Assembly: GCA_005765155.1 (NCBI GenBank)
Contig: VCCP01000006.1
Span: 2,368,501 to 2,432,500 of the forward strand
Origin: Zelopaecilomyces penicillatus
Lineage: Eukaryota > Ascomycota > Sordariomycetes > Hypocreales > Pseudodiploosporaceae
DNA length: 64,000 nucleotides
Direction of reading: 5' to 3'
The number at the start of each line of letters is the position of its first letter. Within the stretch, counting starts at the first letter, position 1. The translations under genes were made by a program, and so were the position numbers. The notes beneath the pieces were generated by a model. That model did not search any database. It saw nothing but the letters and a program-made list of their open reading frames with translations, and was not told the DNA's origin. Shown piece by piece: positions 1-11,239 of this stretch.

Positions 1-846
1 GAGACTGAATGTTCCGATACCTAGTACGTCTTGATAAAGACTTCCGTCAGACGGACGCTGCAAGGGAGAATGCCCCGAGATATCAGCGTCAAAGTTGTCT
101 GAGCTGACGAGGAGTGGAGAGGGAGAAACAGAGGAGACATCCGAGTACTCGGACGGGCTCCTCCTGTGACCCTGAAACTGTGGTTGGCTCCATTCGTTGA
201 TCTGATTTGGCAGGAGCGCAGCTTCGGGGCCGAGAGACACATGACGCGAATGACCAGCAGGAGGCGACGAAAACTGGTGCTGGTTGAAAGACGAAGGTGA
301 CTGATGAGCAGAGCCAGGCATATGGCTCTCTGGCTGTAGAAGTTGCGGGGGGGTCGGAGAATGATGGGAATGTGGGGAAGTCATATTATTAACTTCGTTG
401 GGATTGAGGGTTGCCTGCTCGAAGAGCGGGCTGTTGAAGTGCTCGCCCTGATCGCTTTGGGGAGGAAAGAGCGAGAAGTCGCCGTCGTTGATATTGGGGG
501 ATAAATAGGATTGTTGGGATTGAGGGTCGAACGCTAGAGATGGATCAGACCCGGTAGCCCTCGGCTGCTGACCGAAGCTGGTACTGGGATCGAAGCCGCT
601 GTTTGGGTCACGGCCAGTAGTTTGTACGTCCAAAAAGTCGTTGGGATTGAAAGAATCGAAGGCGTTATTGGAAGTTTCAGCAAAGGGTTGTTGAGTTGAA
701 GGTTGTAACCCGAGACCAATACCGACAGACTGTTGGTCACCTGGTGTAAAAGGACTTCGCGATGACGACTGAGATCGGTTTATATGAATCTGCTGGTTTC
801 CAACCGAGGGCGACCGGCCATGGCCATGGCGGTTTGATTGAGCCAT
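1..846 (-). CDS. CRZ1: CRZ1/CrzA-type calcineurin-responsive C2H2 transcription factor, N-terminal part
   Basis: The frame is open from an ATG at 846 to the window edge, giving about 282 residues without a stop or an obvious intron. The protein starts MAQSNRHGHGRSPSVGNQQ and is low-complexity, rich in Gln, Ser, Pro and Asn. It contains NDGDFSLFP, LFEQATLNPNEVN, SPTPPQLLQPESHMPGSAHQ, SLGPEAALLPNQINEW and GHRRSPSEYSDVSS, which I recognise from N-terminal halves of filamentous-fungal Crz1 proteins. Family knowledge: calcineurin dephosphorylates Crz1, which enters the nucleus and activates Ca2+ and cell-wall stress genes through C-terminal C2H2 zinc fingers. Those fingers would lie beyond the left edge, so the defining domain is unseen. 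The RRSPSEYSDVSS stretch is a plausible phosphorylation region (inference). The gene lies alone behind a 3-kb upstream region. Confidence 0.68.
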   Translation of the reverse strand, partial: MAQSNRHGHGRSPSVGNQQIHINRSQSSSRSPFTPGDQQSVGIGLGLQPSTQQPFAETSNNAFDSFNPNDFLDVQTTGRDPNSGFDPSTSFGQQPRATGSDPSLAFDPQSQQSYLSPNINDGDFSLFPPQSDQGEHFNSPLFEQATLNPNEVNNMTSPHSHHSPTPPQLLQPESHMPGSAHQSPSSFNQHQFSSPPAGHSRHVSLGPEAALLPNQINEWSQPQFQGHRRSPSEYSDVSSVSPSPLLVSSDNFDADISGHSPLQRPSDGSLYQDVLGIGTFSL

Positions 847-3800
847 GATGCGGCCAGGAATGAGTTTTGCGAGGCAGATTCTCGAGTCAGCCTTCCTGCC
901 ACAGCGGGGAGGCTGTGCACGCGCAACGGTGATGCAATATACCGGGGTCACGACCCTATCACAGCGACAGGACGCGTGGATGTACCGGCGTCTGGCTCAA
1001 GCGCTTTCGAGTCAGCGACTTTAGACAACACCGGGACTTGTGCTTTGGTGCGGGTGGACTCGCTGTGGATAGGGCTAAACTTGGTTGAAGGCCCTGGCGG
1101 CGAAGAGTGACAGAGAGATGGGGGATGAACGGCGGTCGTGGCGGAGAGATGAGGGGTGAGAGCTTGTCAGGGTTCGCTTGGATTGGGCGCCAACCCGTCC
1201 TTAATCAGGGGATATGCGAGGCTGTGCAACCAGCGCGACACGCCCAACAAACAGCAGCAGTGACAATGCGTCGTCGACGCAAAGTCTCTCCGAAGAATGA
1301 CGACGGCACAGTCAAGAAGCGGTATACAGAGCAAGCGGTCGGGAATTGGTGGTGCTTTACAAAGGCATTAAAGTTGCGAAACCGTGGCTAGGATGTCCGC
1401 TGAAAGACGCACGAGCACACTCATGACGGATGGGGGACAGGGAGAGAAGGAACGAACGAACGAAACAGCCCTATGGTTCGCTTACGCTATTCGGCGGCTA
1501 CCATTCATGCGCTCAGTTACTTAATGATTAGAATGAAGTAGCACGAAGGGCTCCGCAAGAGACTGCTTGTAGCGGCTTACATATGATTGATTACAAGTGC
1601 TATTAATGCTGAGGTACCTTCTGCTTTGCTTCGCCCCAATACATGTGCCAGGCAACTATCACTATGCTGCAGAACAGATAAAAAGGGGGTAAGCTTCTGT
1701 GTCGGTGCCTCAGCTAACATGCAGGGCAGCCATGCCTTGAATCTGGACTCGGTAGTGATGTTTGTGGATATCATCTTTTCCGTACTCTACATATAATGCT
1801 ATACCTTATCCCAGTCTTTGTACAACAAGGGGTTGTAATTGTTTCTACAAACACTTCAATACTGGTACCTTGATTGCTACTGATCAATAAGCATGCCAAT
1901 GCACAAGGTATCTATCTTAGTACCCAAGGTACCTCTTAGTAGGTAGGTATTGCACAGCGAATGAGCAGTTCGTTATGAACTCAAAAAATGATAAACTAGG
2001 TACCTCGTACTACTATATGCTGACTGGCCAGACGCCCAAGTGGGGCGATTCCAGCAGACCTAATGCGGCTACCTACCTATTTGTGGTCTGCGAAATGTGA
2101 AACTCCCACCAACAGAACACAAACATCGTTCTTGTCACTGCTGTTGACCGCTTTTCAGGCTCGGTCAATAAACTTATTCATGTTTTGCCTCCCGGCTGTC
2201 TGAATTGCTTTCGCTTATTCCGTAAAACCATAATAGGATGGATGCTACTAATACAAAGTGGCCCTTTGTAAACACTAATATTTGCATCTACCCAGATAGG
2301 TTTTCAGCATCTGATTCCGTCTTGATTGCAATTCGTGCTGTGTGCCTGTGTTCATTGCACCTGCCCAAAATGCCTTGGGTGCGCGTATTTTACTGTCACA
2401 GCCACGCAATCTCAGAAATTTCTTGTAAGATGTTTCTTATCACGGGGAAGTACCAAAAAAATAATTAAGCAGGTAGACTGGTTGAGCGCAGGTGCCTAAA
2501 TAATCTAAGGATGTTGGTACCTGTGATTTCGGATGACAAAATTCTTGGCTGACACGAACAACGCGTAGACAGTCGGGGCGTTGCACCTCTAGGCTCATGC
2601 GACCATTCCTATCCTGAGTAATTTTCACCTTGCTTCTACAAGGTAGTGTGCATGACATTCATGACTGACCTCGAGATGTCTTGAGTCCAGGGATCAGAAA
2701 TAGAGAGTTCAGGCATTTTAAAGAGGTAAGTATTACAATGCAAAACGCTAGGAGCTATTTTTGGACGCATCACGGGCCACCCAACCAAATCCCTGCATCA
2801 TCTCATTCTTTCTTCAGCCACGCGCGGGTGACGTACGACTCTACGGAGTATTACCTACAGTAGGGAAGATTGGACATCCACAACAGGAGACGAACAACTG
2901 GAAATGATGGGGGATGTCAATACTTGTGGTCCATGCATCTGCTGCACGCAAAGCTCAGGATCTTGGATCTCGTTCTTCGAGTGACCCATGTACTCAACCG
3001 ATCATGAAACGAGTATCCACCCAACAGGTTGGCTTGTGATGGCCAATCGGCACGTTACCCTTGCTCGTCTTGGACTTTGTCAACCTAACATGAAAGCCCA
3101 GGTGGGCTCATCAGACTTAGGAGGCAACAGGGTGAAAAAAAAAAAAAACAGCCAGGGCCACCCTAAGGAACTCCAACTGATAACTTTACTATAGAGATCT
3201 CTAGCAATATCCAGAAACATATAGAAATCGCTAGCAATACCCTAAATCTCTAGCAATATCTATAAATATATAGCAATCTTAGTAAAGTAAATAATTACCT
3301 ACCTAGGACCAGGTATCTTAGATATTCAGACACTGTTGTATCGGCGATGTTTTTTTGCACCCTGTTGGGAGGGTTTGGCCAATTATGAAGCAACAGGCTG
3401 GCGTGGATCCTGTTTCAAAGATGGGATCAAATGTCGCTCGACAAGGCTTTTCACAAGGCGTTCTAAGATTCCAAACATGTCTGTCATAGCGTCGGTTTTT
3501 TAACGCCTGCTGTCCTGTAGAGTGTTGCCCCCTACTCCTCTACTCACTCATAGGCAATGCATAGTGGTTCGCCTTCAATCACAAGTATCAAGGTAAATGT
3601 ACAAAACCAATAAAGTCTATCGATGCCGCAAGCTGTACAATATATTGCGACTATGTTTGTAGCTTGCGACAGTCATAAGTTAAGTAGAGAGTGCTTCAAT
3701 CCCATCCACAGTTCACGTAACCAACATTATAACTCCAAAAGAATGCCCGCGAGACCCTACCTAACAAATCCATGCCAGCGATATGAAAACACTTTTAGAC

Positions 3801-3871
3801 CCATCCCAGCGCTTATAAAGCATCCCGAACACCAATATCATGCCCATTGTAATTACATTCGCAAGTCTGTA
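847..3871. other. Intergenic region between CRZ1 promoter side and AOX 3' end
   Basis: About 3 kb without a supportable gene. Small open frames occur on both strands but show no recognisable family or plausible splicing. The right end of the stretch (just upstream of CRZ1, about 847-1450) is richer in G+C and probably holds the CRZ1 5' UTR and promoter. Between about 1850 and 2080 there are repeated GGTACC/TACCTA-type short motifs common in fungal intergenic DNA. A MITE-like element lies at 3184-3287. Confidence 0.6.
3184..3287. mobile_element. MITE-like element, about 104 bp, with terminal inverted repeats
   Basis: The segment begins CTTTACTA and ends TAGTAAAG, a perfect 8-bp inverted repeat. 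It is flanked on both sides by TAA (3181-3183 and 3288-3290), which could be a 3-bp target duplication like that made by PIF/Harbinger elements. Inside, a CTAGCAATA-like motif recurs four times (near 3201, 3231, 3250 and 3271). It is far too short to encode a transposase. The short TIR and low complexity mean a chance structure is possible. Confidence 0.4.
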
Positions 3872-5091
3872 TCAAATCACCTCGTCCCTCTCGTACCCAG
3901 TCGCTTTGAGAGCAGGCTTAGGAGCAGCTCTATCTTTGAATTTGCTGACAAAGGGGTTTGGATCCTCTTTTTGGTTCAGGTTACCAAGAGTATGGTTGAC
4001 GCCACGGTGGCCGGCTTCATCGGCTCGAATATACAATATAAGATCCTTCATCGTTCGATGACTTTCAGGCATTTTCCAATACTAAACGGCAGCAGCAAGT
4101 CAGCATAGGTTGAAACAGAGCCCCCCCCCCCCCACCTCACAAAATTAAGTGACAACGAACCTGTACAGCAATATCGGGGATCTGAAACTTTGGATCGCTC
4201 CACCGAGGCAAGTGACCTTGCTCGATCTCATGAATAGCCCTAGTATAGGTATGGACAGCCTCTTCCTCAAGATAGCCTACAAATCGATGCACGATTTTAG
4301 GTGAAAGCAGGTAAGCAATGAAGAGGCCATTGAAAAAGACACCTTGGGCACCGATAATCATAAGCTTCATGAACCTACCAGGCTCACAAATTTTCATAAA
4401 GGTCAGAAGGTGCATTCTCTCGTTGTAGCTCTCCTCAAGAAGAGTTTCAATCCACCCGTTATCACGTTTCATCCGACGGAGACTACCGAGATGACGCAAC
4501 ATACCACCAACCATTCCTGGAACGCCGGCAATACTTTCCAAAAATACAAAGCGGATTAGCTGTGACGAAGGCATCAGTTACATTTGCAATATTTATGTGT
4601 GAGCAACTGAACAGGAGGGGAAAGCTTACCCACTGGGCCTCAGTGAGCGGTTTATCAGCAACGATGGCTGTGGTTGGGTTTTTCTTGTCAACTTGTTGAT
4701 CCCTATCCATGCCCGTAGCTTTGTCCATGCAGTAGCGGGCAAACCGCACAATCTTCCAAGCTGCCCAGTCACCGAAGCCGCGTGGCACACGATGTGCTGG
4801 GACAACTGATGTCATCTCCTCCATTGTGTATCCAGGATGGGGCCATGCCGCTGGTGTCGTCTGGATATGAGGTGTGTCTTTGTAGGGGAAGAAGTCCCGA
4901 AGGTGGGCAGCGGGAGTCGTAGAGAACGCTCGGGGTTTCACAGCGAATTGAACCGAAGGACGGCTAGTTCTTGGCTGTGTCAGGGAGCCAGCGACTGCAG
5001 CTGGCGAGCGGCTGCTGAGTACCAAGACCCTGACGAGGTGAGCACCGCTCCAAGGTGCATGGGAGTTCGCATAAAACTTGGTTGAGAGCAT
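3872..5091 (-). CDS. AOX1: Alternative oxidase, mitochondrial (3 exons)
   Basis: Exons are 5091-4630, 4559-4161 and 4081-3872, all joined in phase 0, giving 356 residues with stop TGA at 3874-3872. The enzyme is the cyanide-resistant di-iron ubiquinol oxidase of the inner mitochondrial membrane; it passes electrons from ubiquinol to O2 without pumping protons. Exon 1 encodes a presequence-like, Arg/Ser-rich N terminus with few acidic residues, then DFFPYKDTPHIQTTPAAWPH and ADKPLTEAQW. Exon 2 carries FLESIAGVPGMVGG, NERMHLLTFMK and YLEEEAVHTYTR. Exon 3 carries RADEAGHRGVNHTL, so the Glu/His iron ligands of all four helices are present. The usual Val or similar residue in DEA-x-H is Gly here. 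Two introns split the gene, as I recall for Neurospora aod-1. An in-frame ATG at 5181 would add 30 residues; I prefer 5091 because the added part looks like untranslated leader. Confidence 0.95.
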
Positions 5092-6246
5092 TAGGTATCT
5101 TGTTTGGTGTTGAGGTTTGGGCAAGCAAATGAGGTGAGGAAAATGATGCTGGATATAGCGTTTTTGGGGCGAGCCAAGCAAGGTAAGTCATCTTATAGGT
5201 AATTACGGACTGGTCGGATATCACAGAAGACCATATTCAAGCGGAGCGCAAGATTTCATCATGGTCACACGCTGCAAAAAGCAGGCTTGACATCGCCCAG
5301 AACGCCCGTGGATTTGAGGCATCCAATAACAATGGGGCAAACACGAGAATGGCCCGGACCTAGACGAGACAGTTTCTTACTCGAGGTTCAGGTTCAAGTA
5401 CACATAGCCTATTAGTACCAGTACTTGCCATGCATGTAAGCAAAAAAATAGTTTGACTACCTGTTGGACTCCATTATGGTTGCAAAAGGAAGAAAAAAGC
5501 CCTTGAAGGCATACGCGTTACGCATTGTTATGGTACAAGACCCCCCCCCTTGCAAGCCCCTGGCCAGTACGAGACCCATATTGATTATTTACGCCCGGTA
5601 CGTTGTAGCCTTGTAGGTCGTTTTAAATGGTGGAGCAGTTTGATGTACCCTTAGGAGCAACCTGTCATCGGGATCTCTCGGGTGAAGCTACATCCTCAGC
5701 CATGGAGCTCCGTTTTCATCCGCGCCTCTACATGTAGGCAAAATTCTCGTGGCCCGTTATTAGAAATACCGTGCAAGCGTTCGAAACGCTGTGCAAATAC
5801 GATGCACACTCGCACAAGGGTCGTGTGAATCAACTATCGAAATTCTACAGTGTACTGATAGCAGGTCTATCTAGCCTAAGCAAGACCTACCTAGGCGATA
5901 CGAGCGTGTTTTTCTAAGTCATGAGCTGCAGGGAGAAGCCCATGTTTCGTAGCTGGCCACTATCATAAAAAGCATATCAACACGTCTTCTCCATTGAGCG
6001 AAGCGAGCCTTGGGTTTTATTTGGTGGTTGAGTCAGATCTCAAGTTATTTCATAACTGCACCTTCCGTTTTCCGTATAATCTCTAGCGCTGGAAAGCATG
6101 AGTGTTGGCTAGAGCCATCTTTATTGCGTAGCTACATGATGTTTTATCATCGCGCGAGGCCACTGAGAAACATTCCAGGCCAGCCAAACACGCTACAAAA
6201 ATCTAGGGGTGGCGATCAACAAATCGTGTTTACGTGATAGCCGGTC
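5092..6246. other. Intergenic region: AOX promoter side and ArgRS 3' flank
   Basis: About 1.15 kb with no supportable gene. It should contain the AOX promoter and 5' UTR (right of 5091) and the ArgRS 3' UTR (left of 6247). A short C-run lies near 5541-5548. I looked for closely spaced CGG direct repeats of the kind proposed for alternative-oxidase induction in Neurospora and did not find a convincing pair. Confidence 0.55.
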
Positions 6247-9200
6247 TTACATCCTAGAAGGAGGTTAGAAAAGGACGTTACTACAAGTCAGTACATTTAG
6301 ACGTACCTCTCCAGCGGAGTCAGACCCAACAAACGCATTCCGTTAGCCAAGACAATGCGTGTGGCATCGTAAAGCGCCATACGGGCTTTCATTAGTTCCC
6401 TCTCGCTTCCAACGACCTGGAGATGATCATAGCTACTGCTCACGGCATGTGTCATTTTGAAAAGATACGTCAACACCGTAGTCGGTTCCTGAGTCTTGAG
6501 CGTGTTCTGAACTGTATCGGGCCATTGTGACAACATTCGCACGACATTGATAGCGTGAGTTTCGGTGAGTAGCGAGAGATCTGCGCTTACCAGCTCTTCG
6601 TCTGTCAAGTTCGCCCGTCGCTTGATGGAGCACAACCGAGAATGAGCATATTGCAAGTATGGCCCAGTGTCACCTTCGAATGACGTCATTGTCTCCATGT
6701 TGAAGGTATAGTTGTTGATTCTGTGCTTTGCGGTTAGTATCCGAAGCCAAATAACACTATTATCTTGGTGTAGACCTTTTGCCACTCATATCCTGGACCA
6801 TGACGCTGCTGATACCAAGCACATCAGCGGTGGCAACAGGGTCCTCTATTTGAGCGTATTTTGCCTCATTCTTTTTCATCGTTTCGTGCATATGATCGGC
6901 ACAATCTCTCAGAATATCATCCAAACTGTGATGTATACGTCAGTGCGTATTCTCCATCAAAATTCCTTACAAGGCGTTGACATGATCCAAAAATCAGATT
7001 CGTACAATTTGACAGTTCCCCTCCTAGTACTCATGCCAAGAACTAGACCGAAGTTGATATGCTGACACTTCTTGACCACATCTTTGTGACCCAGTCGGCC
7101 GATAATCTCAAAGAGCTGCTTCATGTGCAGATCTTGGGCACTTGCGATAACGTAAATCATCTGGTCAAAATTATAGGCTTCTTGCTGTGGTGTTGAAGTT
7201 AGCAATCCCTTAATGCTTCTGTGAAGTCGAAGGTAGTCGACATTGAGATTTGTTGAACAAAGCTTACTCGGCCAAGGAGTTCGCAAATATCCCTGGTGAG
7301 ATATAAGGCAGTGCCGTCCTTCTTCCTATAAATGAAGAGTCAGTACTTTTCTCCTCAATATAACGATAGGCAGGGTTAATGCTCTATGGGTTTCCTTTTT
7401 TTTTTTTTTTTTTTTGGGAAAAGGCATAGCAGAGTTTATCTCATAGAGTATGCGCCGCAAGGGGATTTAGTTGTGTTAAAGCACTAAAATGAGAGAACAC
7501 GTACCTCACCACAGCTTTTCCAAGTCGTTTTCCTTCCTTTCCTGGCAACAACTCTGTGAAGTCAACAAGCACGGCACCGTTATCCTCTTTGGTAATGCCC
7601 TTTGCTGCCATTTCTTCGGCAATAGTGGCCATGGCATCCTCTGACACCTGACTTTCACCTACGTAGCGGTAAGCATATAGTGGCGGAATAGCACGCTCAT
7701 TTGAGCTTACCACTGAACTTATCAAAGTGTATGTTGAGCCTTGCATAGGTCTCTGTGATATCTCAATATTAGTGTCCTTCTTCGTTTCCTTTCAATTCAC
7801 AATGACAAATATGAAAGAAAAATAAGAAAATAAAACAAAGAACGGCTCGGAACGTAAAGCTCTTGCCTTTGTATCGAGCGATGCTGAGATCCCTGAAAAT
7901 CTGCCATTGCGAGATCACTTTCTCATCTCTATCCGTCTATCGTTCCGTCAGCATGCTAAACAGGGCACTCTTTTGATGATGCGAAAAGCTGAAAACTGAG
8001 GAAGACTAGTATGATTACCATTCTCTTGAAATACTGGCGCGCTTGCTCATCCAGGCTGTTTGCCTTCAGGCTGCTGACATCTTTACCTTCTTTTTCCTGT
8101 GTCTCAATGGCTTCTTTCTCGGTTGCCATCTCTGCACTAATCTGCACATAAAGCCTGAAAAGGTGATCGATGGGGTTTTTCCTGAGAGCTTCTTCATCTC
8201 CATTCTTCTCATATGCAAGCGCCAAGAGGCCGTATTGCTTTCCCCAATCCCCAAGATCTTCGCAAGACATAGTTAGTCACAATATTGGCCAGCCAGACTC
8301 ACTTTTATGGAAATTCAAGACAGAAAGGGCAGAAAATTCGGGCGGCATTCTCACAACCATTCATTGGTGATTATGCATGTCAGATCGCGCATTGCTCGAA
8401 AACAACTTACAGTTCATCCTAGTCACTTCCCATCCAGCACCCTCATAGAGGTTTGCCAAGAAACTTCCGATAATAGTGGATCGAAGATGCCCTGCGTGGA
8501 AAGGCTTTGCTACATTAGGAGAACTAAATTCAACAATCTACATCTCATGTCAGTAAAACTGGATGCGGGTTTGGAAAGGAGGGACTCTATACAATACGCT
8601 TCTGGCCCTTGCTGGGGTCTTGAGGATCTTTCAACCCATTGAAACGGTTACGGCCTAGTGTCCAGGTTAATATAGTAATCAATAACGAAGAAACGGCCTA
8701 GAAAATTAGCCAATATCTCACCATATTCCTCGCCAAGTTGGCGAATTCGCGGGATGAGCGCATGCGATAGTGGTTGCCCTCTGATGAAAAACGACATGAA
8801 AGAGCCGCCAACAGTGGGTTTCGCAAAAAGAGGATCCTCTTCAGGAAACTATGATGCGTTAGTTTGTGTAATTGGCAGATAACACAAACCGGCGAGGCGG
8901 ACACTCGCACCTTTTCTGCCCATTCAGCTGCCAAAATATCTGGTTTTGTGCCTTTGATCCTGAGAGCGGGCACGGCAACAATAAAGTCACCTTTATCGAG
9001 TCCACTAGTCCAGTTCACAGCTGGATATATAGTTGCGGTTGCAACTCCAGATATAGTAGCCAATACATTGCTAAGATGTGCCCTGTAGAAGTCGAGCGGG
9101 TTGATCTCAGGGTGTGCACTGGGGTATAATTGTGCGATGGAGTCGAGGCTGAGACCTTCGACCAGGGATGAGAGTTGGTCAAGACCAACTGGTTGCGCCA

Positions 9201-9444
9201 TGCTGGTTGTTCCAATGAAGCGAGAATGGAGGGGTATGGCGGGATAAGCACGGTCAAAAGCAGTACACGATCTCTGTAGGATCCTATACGTCCTCTTACA
9301 GCCTGTTGTACGTCCTGGATGAATAGAAGGAGTATGAAGCCAACTGAAATGGGGCGAGTGAACACGCTTATACAGCGTACTCAACCGAAGCGTATGCACT
9401 GCAGTGAAGATTTTTTGGCAGGGCAAAATCTGACGGGCTTTCAT
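6247..9444 (-). CDS. RRS1: Arginyl-tRNA synthetase with mitochondrial-type leader (13 exons)
   Basis: Class I synthetase that charges tRNA-Arg. Exons: 9444-8911, 8848-8722, 8654-8593, 8537-8411, 8257-8019, 7936-7867, 7752-7711, 7658-7505, 7325-7268, 7184-7006, 6925-6776, 6720-6307 and 6253-6247. They join in frame to 720 residues. Family marks: EFSSPNVAKPFHAGHLRST (HAGH is the HIGH-type motif), MNYLGDWGKQYG, YKETYARLN, GMSTRRGTVKFLDDIL (degenerate KMSKS region) and MTSFEGDTGPYLQYAHSRLC before the C-terminal DALR-type anticodon-binding helices. From ATG 9444 the first 81 residues are rich in Lys, Arg, His and Ser with a single acidic residue, like a presequence. From ATG 9201 the protein (MAQPVGLDQL...) is 639 residues, the usual cytosolic length. 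One gene could therefore supply both compartments by alternative starts (inference). Intron 7866-7753 is GC-AG, and the last exon holds only the end of an Arg codon, ATG and the stop. Confidence 0.93.
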
Positions 9445-11239
9445 GGAGGGTGTGCGATCGGGGTTTGGCCTCTGTGACTCAACTTGCTCCCTAACTAGTA
9501 CTCGATTCCCCACCAAAATGAAGAATATGCAAGGCAGCTGCGATGTGGGGGAAAGGAATGTCCTGTTGGCTGTCACGGTATTTTGTTGTTCCTGTCCGCA
9601 CAGCGACAGCCAGGCTTGTAACTTTGTAAAGTACGTTTAAGAGACTCCAGAAACGAATTCAAAAGCTACCTTCGCGCGTCAAGGAGGGATTGCTGCTCAT
9701 TAAAAACAGAAACAGCATTGTTACCCTGCCCATAATTTCAGTACTGTCAGTCACCTATCAATGTCACTAGAAGTGTCGAGCAAAACAAGGAAGTCCTAGC
9801 AAAAGTACACATGCACATGTATATAGTTTTTCATTACAACTCTATAAGTCATATGGAATGCTATGGCGCTCGTGTGAAGCTCAATATTTGGCTTGAAAAG
9901 AAACACATCAAAAGTAATAGGCCCTTCATCGTACTACAGTGAGATGAGGGCAGGTAATGGATTACAGATACCTGGTAATAGCTAGAGTATATACAGAGGC
10001 ATTAATACACAGTCATGTGTTGAAAGTCTGCGACCAGTGTATAGTTTTTCGTTAAAAAGACTATTATAAAAAATTAATATAAATTTTAATATTAAGTATT
10101 ATTAAAAAATTTACCTATTATAAATTTTATAATATAAGAATTTAAGGATATTATAATTATAAAAGACTATAATAATAAATATATATATATATAATTATAT
10201 ATAATATTTATAAAATATAAAAAATAATATAAAATAATATATATATTTAAATATAATATATAAGAATAAAATTTAAGTTAATTATAAAATAATAATAATA
10301 TAATTTAAATTTAAATTCAAAAGATTAATTAATTATCTTATAATTAACTTAAATTTTTTTTAAAAAAACTTATAATTAATTATTAAGAATTCTTTAAGAT
10401 TTTTTTAAAAAAAAAATTATCTTTAATAATATTATTAAAATTATTTTAATATACTTTATTTAATTATAAAAATTAATCTTTTAAAGATATAATTAATATA
10501 GCTTTTTTAATTATTAATAAAAAATATTTAATTTATTTATTAAAATATAAAGTTTCTTAAATTAATAAATATCTAGAAATAATTATAAATAAGTAATATA
10601 GTGATTTAGGGTAGCGCACTATTAGGTGGTTGCAGACTAATAACCACTAACTGTACCTACCTCACTGCCAGTAGGTATCTAAGTACTAAGGTTAGTATCT
10701 GCTAATGCAACCTGCAGCAAAAAAAAAGAACTGCAAAAGCCTTCGCACACCAAAAATGCACCTAAAATCTCAGCATCTCCCTCGTGATATTTATGGGTAG
10801 TCAACTTGCTTAATTACATGCAAATATGATTTATAAATCAATAAAACGAACTCTAGAATAATAATAATAGATTGTCAGCTTGTGTTTTGAGTGTTTGCAT
10901 AGTTTTAGCGATATTCTTTTATGTTACAGTGCCGCTTTTTTTGCCAACCGGTTGAAAGGTATTTCATCGACTGACTTAGGTCTGCCAGGGCTGCGCGTCA
11001 TACTGGGCAGCGACTGCCTGACGCAACCGGAATGCATAAACCCCACACCCCTCTCTACAATCACAAAAAGGCCACAAAATTATTCCCCTCATCATTATCT
11101 TCGTACTTCCAGTTGCAGCCGTACCCACGTGTAAATCCCTCGCAACAGCTTATAAGCACCACAATCCTCTCCACACGAAAATCGCCTCATCCCTTGCAGT
11201 ACTTGCATATATTGAACTCCTCTCCCTGAGACAGACATC
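9445..11239. other. Intergenic region between ArgRS and eIF3j with an AT-rich insertion
   Basis: This is a divergent intergenic region: ArgRS runs left and eIF3j runs right. No convincing gene is present. The middle (about 10050-10610) is almost pure A+T and is described as a separate TIR-bounded relic. The last 200 bases before 11240 are pyrimidine-rich with a TATAAG at about 11150, fitting a fungal promoter and 5' UTR for eIF3j. Confidence 0.55.
10025..10638. mobile_element. RIP-degraded DNA-transposon or MITE relic with terminal inverted repeats
   Basis: The left end AGTCTGCGACCA (10025-10036) and right end TGGTTGCAGACT (10627-10638) are inverted copies matching at 11 of 12 positions; the mismatch is G/A, as RIP would cause. 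A weaker match continues inward to an ATAGT on each side. Both sides are followed by AA, so a 2-bp duplication is possible but not convincing. The 540-bp interior is almost entirely A and T with no readable protein. Size and TIRs suggest a non-autonomous or deleted DNA transposon. The superfamily cannot be assigned. Confidence 0.5.

Noticed and set aside
838..1391. Two overlapping plus-strand open frames upstream of CRZ1
   Set aside because: They overlap the CRZ1 start and 5' region antisense, have skewed composition and resemble no protein.
3623..4108. 161-codon plus-strand open frame
   Set aside because: It overlaps the third AOX exon on the opposite strand and is explained by antisense reading of that exon; no family resemblance.
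5092..5181. Upstream in-frame ATG extending AOX by 30 residues
   Set aside because: The added residues are not presequence-like compared with the Arg/Ser-rich stretch after 5091 and lie in probable 5' UTR; the later start gives a normal-length protein.
5771..5795. GTTCGAAAC motif suggesting a tRNA T-arm
   Set aside because: No acceptor stem, D-arm or anticodon arm could be placed around it.
6297..6306. ArgRS stop directly after ...LERYV
   Set aside because: The bases after GAG-AG form a GT donor; splicing to 6253 restores the conserved ...LERM end.
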